53,053 bases of DNA from Rhodopirellula sp. SM50 (lineage in GTDB: Bacteria; Planctomycetota; Planctomycetia; Pirellulales; Pirellulaceae), in NCBI RefSeq assembly GCF_002289565.1, contig NZ_NTFY01000045.1, forward strand, positions 1 through 53,053. The letters run 5' to 3'. Shown piece by piece: positions 8,107-17,600 of this stretch (its first letter is position 1; each line of letters starts with the position of its first letter). Made by a program: the position numbers and the translations under genes. The notes below the pieces were generated by a model, which was not told the DNA's origin, made no database searches, and was given only the letters and a program-made list of their open reading frames with translations.

Positions 8107-11100
8107 ATGAATCGCACCGATTCGGTAACGAATATCTTTTCGGCGGCATCGATGTCGGCCGGATCGATCGCTGCGTCGGTGTTGGTGTGCGCCGGAGTGT
8201 TGTTGTCGCTGGCGATGGGCGGACCGAGCCGAGGGCAGCCGCCGGGCACGTATCCGCCACCGGAGATCCTCCGCCCCTCGCCGCCGCCGGCCGAGTCGGG
8301 AAAGTTGCCGATCAAGGGGATGATGTTTCTGGACGTCTCCGAGAACCCGATCTATGCCCCGGGGATGAACTACGAGCGGTATCTGGAACTGGAGCGGGGC
8401 GGCAAGAACCAGACCCGTCGCTATGTCTATGACACGGTCAAGATCGACGGGCGTGTCGATGGCAATCGGGCGGAGTTGTCGGTGGAGGTGCGAGTGGCAG
8501 TTGACGCGACCGCGGAAGAGACGATCGAAATTCCGTTGGCGATGGAGAACTTTCACCGCTTAGGACCGGTCGAGTTCTTCTCCGGCGCCGAGAACGGCAA
8601 CAAGCTGGCCGTGTCGGTCGACCAGGACAGCGGGGATTATGAATTGCTCGCCTCGGTCGCCCAAGACACCGTCGTCGGATTCCGCATGCAGATGTCCGCT
8701 CGGGTCGAGACCGATGTGCTGCACGCCCTGGATTTTCGCTTGCCGCCCGCGGCGACGGAAATCAACTTGGTCAGTGATTCGCGCGACGTTGTCGGTGTGA
8801 TCCCCAATCGAGACGATGAAGTCATTGAAACGTCGACCGACAAAACGGGACGCAGCCAGTTCAAGGTGATCAGCAGCGGAGGCCGTTTTACGCTTCAGTG
8901 GGGCACGATGGATCGTCCCGTTTCGGTACCGTTGTTGGAAGCAACCAGCGGGATTTCGATGCAATGGAATTCTCCGCAGGATCCATTGTTGCAAAACGTG
9001 AAGATGACGGTGCGTGATTCGCGCGGCCCGATCTCCAGTTTTAAACTCCGGCTTCCACCGGGCGCCTCGTTGCGCGACGAGCCGAAATTGATCACCAGCG
9101 GTCAATTCGGTCAGCAAGTCGAACTTTCCAAACCCGACGCCGGTGACGACGAGCTGTTTCTGGTCACGATCCCCAAGTTCGAGCGTCGGCAGAGCATCGT
9201 GTTGGAATATCGGTTGGAGCTGCCCAGTGATTCACCGACGGTCAAGAAACCGCTGTCCTTGCAGGTCCCCGTCGTCGAGGAGGCGCTTCGCAACCAGGGC
9301 ACGATCAACATCACCACGGGCGCGGATTATCGATTGCGGTGGCATCAACGCTCGTATGTCAAGAACACGACGCCGGCCGTCGAGGAGGAAACGACGGTCG
9401 ATCAGCGGAGCTATTCCTTTCAATTCATTCGCGGTGCGTTCACGTTGCCGATCTGGTTGGACGCCACCAAGCGTGAGTTTCGCGTTTCCAGCGAGTGTGA
9501 CATCGAGTTGCAGGACAACTATGCGAATCTGGCGATGGAGATTCGATCGGTCGGAAACGGAAATCGCTCTCAATTGTTGAGCGTCGATTTGTCGGATTGG
9601 CAGGTGACCCAAATTGAAAATGCCCGCACCGGTGCTCCGCTTCCGTGGTACGAATCGGACGATTTGATCGAAATCGAAGTCAGTTACACGGGGATGGAAG
9701 AGAGCATTCCGGTGTTGATCAAGGCGCGGCGTCCGATCCAGGAGGCATCGTCGCCGCAGGAGGATCAGCGGATCGAAGTACCGGTGCCGCGGATCGTCGG
9801 TTCGGGGGACCGTCGCGATCCGATCACGATCCAAGAAGCCATCGTGCGGCTGTCCGGTAAAGGGCGACGCTCGTTCGTGGTCGATTTGGAACGCTCAGTC
9901 AATCTGGAGCGAACGGCGGATTCGGCAACCGGCAGCGGATTGGAACGCGTCGGCAACAGTGAGCGCGCCTCGGCGGACGATCCGCGCGATGCAGACGCGA
10001 TCCGAGTGTTCGCCGTGATGCCACCGGAATCGGCGGCCCGCATCGTCGGGGAAATGATCGAGCGTCCGCCCCGCATCAGTCTGGAAAACCAAGCCAACGT
10101 CAAGTTGATCGGCGATCAATTGGTGACGACCGTCACGTGGTTGATCGAAACCCCCGTCGACCTGGAAGGCCGATTGCGGGTTGCGATCCCCGAGCCGATC
10201 AAGTCCGTTGCCGGGGAGGCAGCGTCGTCGTCGTTGGGGACGTCATCGGATGGTCCGACCAGCGAGGATGTCACGGCGGCACCGGGCTCGACGCCAAATC
10301 AATGGTCCGTCGAAGTGAATGACCGTGCGGCAAAGCTGCAGCCGGTCGAGTCTGATTCGTCGGCCGCGGTCGAGAACCGCCAGGAGGACGCCGAGCAGGA
10401 CCCTGCGGCGCCGGCGTCGCAGACCAAGCAATACGATCTGGTTTCCGATGCGCTTGCCGATGGCAAAATGGAGGTGCGCTTCATCCATTCGGAAACCGTG
10501 ACCTTCAATCCCGACAGCTCCGAAACGCTGGTCGAAATCGGCTTGCCGTATCCGCTGGTTCAAGACATCACGTTGCGGGGCAAGGTCGAGTTGGAATTGT
10601 TGGGAGGCGAATCGCATGACATCACCCCCGCGGAGAAATCACTGACCGATCAGTTGGTCTTTCGCACGCTGCCGACCAAAACGGTTCCGTTGCGGATTTC
10701 GCCGCGGGCACCGGCCAGCAGCGAATTGCTGACCGGCAAGATTGTGGTGCGAACGGCGATCAGCGAGATCTCGCAGCACGATCAATTGATCGCCAGTCTG
10801 GAGGGGACCGGCGAATTCGAATTGGAACTCTTGTATCCCGATCAAACCGAAATCCAAGTCACGCTCAACGGCGAACCCGCGGCGTTCAAAATGGTGGGAG
10901 AACGCTTGGTCGTGCGCGTCCCCTCCGACACGCAGCAGCACCTGATCGATGTGCGATTATGGGTCGACCGAACCAGCGGCGGTCTGTTTCAGACCATCAT
11001 GCCGCTGGCGCATGTCGGTCCGGGGGCCGGGCAACTTGTTTGGCAGATGACGGTGCCATCGGATTGCCATCTGGTGTGGGCGACGCCTTCGGTCGGACGT

Positions 11101-11670
11101 GAGATGCAATGGGGGTTTGACCGTTGGCGGTTGATTCGCAGCCCGCTGATGACCGAGACCACGCTGGTCAATCGGATCGCCGCGACGCAGCCCGATCTCG
11201 TCGAACTGAGTCCGATGCCGACGGGCAATCGCTATTTGTTTTCGTCGATGGATGACCGCTCGTTCAGGGCGCTGGCCGGCACCCGAACCATCCTGTGGAT
11301 GATCGTTGCCGGCGTGATCGTGTTTGTCACCGCGGTGTTGACGTACATTCCCGCGACGCGCAATCCGTTGTCGGCCGTCGTCGCGATTGTCTGTTTTGCG
11401 GGACTGTTGGCCGCGGCTCCCGATGCCGCCATTCTCGTCGGCCAAGTCTCGATGTTGTCGTTGGTGTTGGTCATCGTGATGCTGGCCATCCGCAACCTGG
11501 TCTTGCCCACACCCTCTCGCGTGCTGACCAGCACGCGTGAATCGCGGCTCGACGCTTCGACACAAAGTCGTCGTCAACCGCCCGATTACCGTCCGCCCAG
11601 CAGCATCGCCATGACGCATTCGATCGGCCCCGAAGACGTCTCCAAATCGGCCAACGAGGTGGCTTCATGA
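8107..11670 (+). CDS. Giant exported beta-rich protein with C-terminal membrane anchor
   Basis: A protein of 1,187 aa if started at ATG 8107 (MNRTDSVTNIF); GTG 8038 would add 23 residues. Residues about 15-42 form a signal-like hydrophobic segment followed by Pro-rich sequence. The long middle (about 70-1030) is acidic, low in Cys and rich in alternating strand patterns, suggesting many beta domains; an acidic Ser/Ala/Gln-rich linker lies around 690-770. Three hydrophobic segments near 1060-1145 (TILWMIVAGVIVFVTAVLTYI and two after it) should anchor the C-terminus, leaving a short polar tail. No catalytic motif is recognised. The stop overlaps the next start (ATGA), so it is coupled to the 2,563-aa protein and the two probably form one envelope complex. 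Very large genes of unknown role are typical of planctomycetes. Confidence 0.75.
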   Translation: MNRTDSVTNIFSAASMSAGSIAASVLVCAGVLLSLAMGGPSRGQPPGTYPPPEILRPSPPPAESGKLPIKGMMFLDVSENPIYAPGMNYERYLELERGGKNQTRRYVYDTVKIDGRVDGNRAELSVEVRVAVDATAEETIEIPLAMENFHRLGPVEFFSGAENGNKLAVSVDQDSGDYELLASVAQDTVVGFRMQMSARVETDVLHALDFRLPPAATEINLVSDSRDVVGVIPNRDDEVIETSTDKTGRSQFKVISSGGRFTLQWGTMDRPVSVPLLEATSGISMQWNSPQDPLLQNVKMTVRDSRGPISSFKLRLPPGASLRDEPKLITSGQFGQQVELSKPDAGDDELFLVTIPKFERRQSIVLEYRLELPSDSPTVKKPLSLQVPVVEEALRNQGTINITTGADYRLRWHQRSYVKNTTPAVEEETTVDQRSYSFQFIRGAFTLPIWLDATKREFRVSSECDIELQDNYANLAMEIRSVGNGNRSQLLSVDLSDWQVTQIENARTGAPLPWYESDDLIEIEVSYTGMEESIPVLIKARRPIQEASSPQEDQRIEVPVPRIVGSGDRRDPITIQEAIVRLSGKGRRSFVVDLERSVNLERTADSATGSGLERVGNSERASADDPRDADAIRVFAVMPPESAARIVGEMIERPPRISLENQANVKLIGDQLVTTVTWLIETPVDLEGRLRVAIPEPIKSVAGEAASSSLGTSSDGPTSEDVTAAPGSTPNQWSVEVNDRAAKLQPVESDSSAAVENRQEDAEQDPAAPASQTKQYDLVSDALADGKMEVRFIHSETVTFNPDSSETLVEIGLPYPLVQDITLRGKVELELLGGESHDITPAEKSLTDQLVFRTLPTKTVPLRISPRAPASSELLTGKIVVRTAISEISQHDQLIASLEGTGEFELELLYPDQTEIQVTLNGEPAAFKMVGERLVVRVPSDTQQHLIDVRLWVDRTSGGLFQTIMPLAHVGPGAGQLVWQMTVPSDCHLVWATPSVGREMQWGFDRWRLIRSPLMTETTLVNRIAATQPDLVELSPMPTGNRYLFSSMDDRSFRALAGTRTILWMIVAGVIVFVTAVLTYIPATRNPLSAVVAIVCFAGLLAAAPDAAILVGQVSMLSLVLVIVMLAIRNLVLPTPSRVLTSTRESRLDASTQSRRQPPDYRPPSSIAMTHSIGPEDVSKSANEVAS

Positions 11671-14600
11671 ACCGCCCGGCGAGCGACAACAAGGCTTGCC
11701 AGGTCGGGCACGCCTGGGCGTCCTCGTCGGGCACGTCGAGCGTTCCCGATGGCAGTGCCCTGTGCTCGTCCGGCATCCGATCCGTGCTGCTGTGTGTGCT
11801 GGCCGTGATCGGTTGCGGGACGCTCTGGACGGGGACCGGCTTCGGTCAACAAGAGCAAGGCGAGGTGCCGACACCGGCGGTCGAGCAAGCTGCGGAGGGG
11901 AGCGGAGATGAGGAGAGTGGAGACAAGGAGCGTGGAGACAAGGAGCGTGGAGATGAGGAGCGTGGAGATGAGGAGCGTGGAGATGAGGAGCGTGGAGACA
12001 AGGAGCGTGGAGACAAGGAGCGTGGAGACAAGGAGCGTGGAGATGAGGGGAGTGGAGATGAGGAGGGGATGAAGGAGGAGCATTCTGGTGCTGGGGTGAC
12101 CGCTGTTGACGCGGGCGATGTTGCACCGGGACCAGTACTGGCACCACGCGAACGTTTGACGCTTCCGCTACCGCATCGCGACCGCGACGGTCGGCCGCTG
12201 CGACCGATCGGAGTGTTCCTTTCACAGATTGTCGATTTGGTCCCGCCTGATTTTCGTGCGGTCTCGATCAGTGAATTGCGTGAGGCGATCGGAACGGGCA
12301 CCGAGCGGTTCGCGGATTCCGATCAGGCCCGATTGGTGAGCGGGTTTTATGACATCCGGCTCGACGAAGATCTGTTCATCAGCGAGGGCAGCAAGTTGGT
12401 GCTCGAGCACAGGCGTCGCCCGATCATTCGGCGAAAGCTGGGACAGGTCAATTTGGCGATCACGGACTCCGCCGGCGGGCTGCGTTCGCCGCTGTCGGCG
12501 TCGACGGTGAATTTGCCGCGGCTGGAAATCGATGCCGCGGGCGAGTTGATTGCGGTGATCCCCAAGCCGCTGACCGCCAACCCGCCCTCCGCATCGCAGG
12601 GAACGGCATCTCAGGACGCAGCAATTCAAGGAGCAGCGTCTCAGGGAGTCGCGCAAAGGGCAGGCGGGGCTGCGGGCAACCGCTCATCGGCGGACGTCGT
12701 TTCCGACGGTTGGACTCAATCCGAACTACGCTTCGGATGGACGCTGAGGAGCCAATCATTGGGCGCGGCGAAACGCTTTGATTTGCGATTGCCACGGACA
12801 TCACAGACGCGTTTGGTCATTTCGACACCCAGCGACATCGTTTTGGAATCCAGCCAGGGCGTGTTGGTCGAACGTCCCGGCCCGCCTCCGGATGCGGATG
12901 TCCAGACCCGTACCGGCGATATCCGATGGTACGTGTTGGAAGCCGGTGGCCTGAATCGGCTGGAGATCTTTGCGCGGCGACGGTCTCGCGACGATACCAA
13001 TCAACCGTTGTTCATCCGCCGAGAGTCCAAGCAATACGAGGTGGATTTATCGGGCGTTTCGTGGATCCACCGCATGACGCTCCAGTTCCCTCGCCAACGC
13101 AAACGACTGCGTCTGCGTTCGCCGTTGGGGACCGTCACGGCGATCCGAGTCAACTCGATCGAAGCGCCCTATCAAGTGTTGCGTCGTGAAGACGGGCAAT
13201 CGTTGATCGATGTCGATCTGCCCGGCAACGTTGCCGGTGTCATGGATTCGTTGACCGCCAACGCGGCCGGCGGAACACTCCGCCCCGAACTGGTGTCGGA
13301 GGTGGTGACATTGACGATCGAGGGGACGTCGACTTGGGAACTCGACGATGGCATTTGCGAGTTGCCGTCGGTGATCCCGGTCGAACCGAACGTGCTGTGG
13401 ACCGAAGCGTCGACGCAAACCATCGTGGCGGTGATGGACCCTTTGGAAGTCGCCCAATGGGACTTGCCACCGACCTGGCGGCAATCGATTCAGACACCGA
13501 CCCGCGCCGGCGAAACCCTGTTGATCGCCGACGGACCGCCACCGCAATCCGCTCAAGCGGATTCAACCTGGTCGCGGCTCAGGTTGATTGAAAAGGAAGA
13601 GCGATTCATCGAGGCGATTTGGACGCGTTTGCGTGTCCAGCAGACCCCGGCCCCGGAGGTCCGATCCAACAGCCGCATTCGATGCCGGTTGCTGCAAAAC
13701 CACCAGTCGCCCTTTCGCATGAACGTCAATCCGGACTGGAACGTCGATTCGGTCACCGTCCTCGGTTCCGGACGCCGAATCACAGTGCCCGTCGGCGCCA
13801 ACCAATGGGTCATTTGGCCGACACCGAGCGAGTCGGCGCAGGCGACATTCGAAGTCGAAGTGATTGCGCGAAAAAATTTGCCGAGGAATCGCAACCGGTT
13901 GGCGATGAATTCGACTTGGATCGTGCGCCCCGAGCAGCACGTCGGTTCTCATCTGATCTCCATCCAACCACCACCGCTACGGCGATGGGATGGCAATTCG
14001 GTGATGCTTCCGGGACGCTTCGAGTCCTCCACGTTGGACGAAGAATCGATTGCCTTTTTTCAACCGACATCGGAAACCCTGTTGATCCGCAGTCCCACCG
14101 GTGAGATCCCCGCGGTCACCTTGGAACCGGTCGATGACTCCTTCGGCGTGGCGCTGCGTCACGTGATTCAAACCGAGGGCAGCGACGTTGCCGAAACGAT
14201 TGTCGTCCGCGCCGAGACGACGCAGCCGATCTCGGAACTCTCGGTGCTGACCGGAAACGCTCGGCAAGAAGAATTCGATTGGTCGCTTCGCCGCACCGAT
14301 CAATCGGCAACCGTCAGTCTGCCCAGTTCCAGTGTCCAGCGGATGCCGTTGGATCCGCTGGGGACCTATGTCATCACACTCGAAGGCCGTGACCTGCGCC
14401 AATACGAATTGGTCGGACGACGTTACTTTCCCGTCGAAGACCAGTTGACGCTTTCGCTGCCGAGCGTGCGGCGGACACGCGGGCAGACCGCCGAGGTCAT
14501 GATCGATGCCAGTTGGGAGGTGACCGAAATCCCGCCGGGCGTTCAATTAGTGCCCGGGTCGGAACCGACCGATTCCTTGCAGCCATTTGGAGATCAGCCG

Positions 14601-17600
14601 CAACATCTGCGATACGAACCATTGCTTCGCCCGGAGATCCGGTTGCGGCGGGCGCGTCGAGACTCCGCAGCGACCTTGATTTGGGACCAGCATCTTGAAG
14701 TCGTCGCCAACAGTCGCATGGAAGATCTGTTTTACTTGAGGGCCGACGTTTCGACTCGCAAACCGATTCATGTTTTGTTCGACGACGAGTTGGAACTCGT
14801 GTCGGTTTCCAGAAATAACACCAGTTACGTTCCCGATCGCATCGGTGTCGGTGAAATTTGGATCAACCCGCAAAAACAGAGTGATCAAATCTCCGTCGTG
14901 ATGCGTCGACGCCACTCGTCGAGCGGTTGGTTTCGACGCTGCCCGATTCCTCGTGTCGAAGTGGAAGGCAACGTGATTCGCGATCAAGCGTCCTATCAAA
15001 CCGGTGCGGGAACGCTGCTCGTGCACCGCGTCTCGGCGTCGGACCTGCTGGCACCGCACCTGCTGGCGGCGCAGTCCGGCGGATCGGAAGATTCGGCGGA
15101 GGGGACGGAGTTGATCTTGGTTTCGCGAGATGCGGCCATCGGACTGGGGTGGTTGACCGCGACGGTCCTGTTCTGTTTGGGCTGGTCGATCGCGCGCTGG
15201 TTCTCGTTGGGAATTCACACGCTGTTTGTGTTGGTGGTGACGTCGATCAGTGGATCGATCATCTGGTGGCCGGCCCAGCACGCGATCGTGGCTTGGGTCG
15301 CGGTGCCGCTTGCCGCCGCGGGGTTGTTGCAGGTGGTGATGGCCGATCGACGCCGGCGCGACAAGACGACCAGCAACGGCAGTAGTGGGACGCTACGGTC
15401 GGACGACACCCGATCGCAGCGAAGTGCGCGTGACCGATCGGCGGACTTTTCGGTATCGGCGACGCAATCCATTTTGATGCTGGCGATCGGGATGCTTGCC
15501 GCAGTCCCCGGTGTCGCGACGGCGCAGGATTCGTCCGGCGAGGAGCCGCGTCGCGAGATCGACAGCAGCGGTGCCGGCGAGACCCCGAAAAACGATCCGA
15601 TCGAGTTGTTGGTGCCGTTGGCTGAGGACTATGCGCCCGTCGGGGACAAGGTTTACCTGTCGCGAGCGGATTACGAATCGATTCGTTCGGTCGTTGATCC
15701 TGATCGCCCGGTCGACGCCCAATTTCAATCGGCCGAGTACCGTGTCGTGTTGACGCCCCCACGTGACGCGTCCGGTTCGATCACCGCAGAAGTTCAAGCC
15801 GACTATCAAATTCAATTGGTGCGGGAATCGACCCGCGTGCGACTGCCCGTCCGCGCCGACTCGTTGCGTCGAATTGAATGGGTGGGGGATGGCGAAACGC
15901 AAATCATCCGGTTCACCGTCGACGAACGCGGTATGGTGACCGCTGCCATTCCGTCGAGTCGTCAGAGTCTACTGCGCCTGACGTATCTGCCGTCGGTGTT
16001 GACGCTCGGCGGCGAATCGGGAAACATCGACGCAAGAGCGGATGGCTTGGACCGCCCGCTGTCGGAGAATCGCAACGGCGGAGACTCGCTCGGCGGTCCC
16101 GACCTGTTCAACGACATCGCCAACGGTGACGTGTTGCCGGGGCTGGCGACCACGGTCATCCGGTTGGCGATTCCGGCGATCCATTCGGCAACGTTGATCG
16201 TCGAGGCGCCGCGTGAAATTCAGGTCGATTCGCTCGGTGATCCGCTCGGACGGTCGTTGTTTCGTCCCGAATTGGGGCGATACGAAGCCGACTTGGGGCC
16301 GATCCGTGAGCTGTCGATTCGGTGTCGGCCGGTCAAGCGTCCCGGGCAGACCGCCGCGCAAAACCTGAGCCGAGCCTACCGGATTTCGGCCGGGATCGAA
16401 TCGACGATTGTTGAATGTGAAATCAATCCGGAAGAAACACTCCGGGAAGGCGACACGGTGCAATTGACGATTCTCGGTGGGCCGCCACCGAGTCTGACGT
16501 CGGTCGGTTGGGCGATGGCCGAATCGGATCTTGTCGATAGCCCCGACCGCCCCTCAAACGCCAACGCGACACTCGGCAATGGAATCTACCGCTTCGAAAA
16601 ACAATCCAGTATGCGCACACCGATCCGGTTGCTGTGGCGGCTTCCGTCGGTGCTCAACGACCCGACGTCGACCGCCGACAGTGAAACGATGCCGATCCCC
16701 GAGGTCTTCGCGTCGGCGTCCCAGCGTTCATCCCCCACCTTGTTCGCCATCGAGTCGGCCGCGTCGATTCGCGTTTCCGAATTGGCAAAGGGATCGCAAC
16801 CGGCGACCGAAGACGAGTTTCTGGCCGTTTGGCGAGGCTACCCGGGAAAGATTCAACGCGCCTTCGTGATCGAAGAGACGTTCCCGTCCTTCGTTCTGTT
16901 GCAAGACAAATATCCGACCCCGACGGTCAAACTCAATCACCGCTTGCACGTCGCCGAGACCAAGATGGAACTCCGGTTGAAGGCGGAACTGATCGACCTG
17001 AGACCGAGTCTGCAACGCATCCGAGTCTCGATCCCACCACGCTTTCGATTGGTCAATTGTTTTGTCAACGACGAAGCCGTCACGTCCATCACGCCCCTGA
17101 CGGTCCAAACTCCGATGGGGATGCAGACCGAATTGGCGATCGGCGACAACCGAATCAATGGGACCACCAAGATCGAGTTGTTTGCCGAGAGTCTGGTCCC
17201 GATTCGGGGGCGGACCTCGCTGCCCCGATTTGCGATCTCGTCCGACGGCCAGACTCACGAGACGTATCGCATCACGCGCGAACGCTCGCTCGACGTGACG
17301 GTGGTCCAGCCCCCGAACTCGCAAGGCCCGAACACGCAAGCCCCGAACACGCAAGCCCCGAACACGCAAGCCCCGAACACGCAAGCGGCGAACACGCAAG
17401 CGGAGAATGCCGTGCCCGATGGCGACGCTCCGGTCGACAAGTGGACCCCGGCCGCGTTGACGAAGGACGATTTGTTGGCCGGGCGGATTCCGGTGGTGGA
17501 TTCCCGTTCCGGCAGCACACCGTCGGCGGACGACCAGATCGTGGTCAGCCGTCGCGCCGCCGGTTCGATTTTTACCTGTGATCAAATCACCCGGATGCGA

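Noticed and set aside
11904..12068. Possible CRISPR-like array
   Set aside because: Units are 15 bases, adjacent and in frame with no spacers, so they are coding pentapeptide repeats.
11586..12225. Minus-strand frames with LLVSTLLIS-type and HAPHL-type repeats
   Set aside because: They are the reverse reading of the 15-base GD(E/K)ER tandem repeat in the giant gene.
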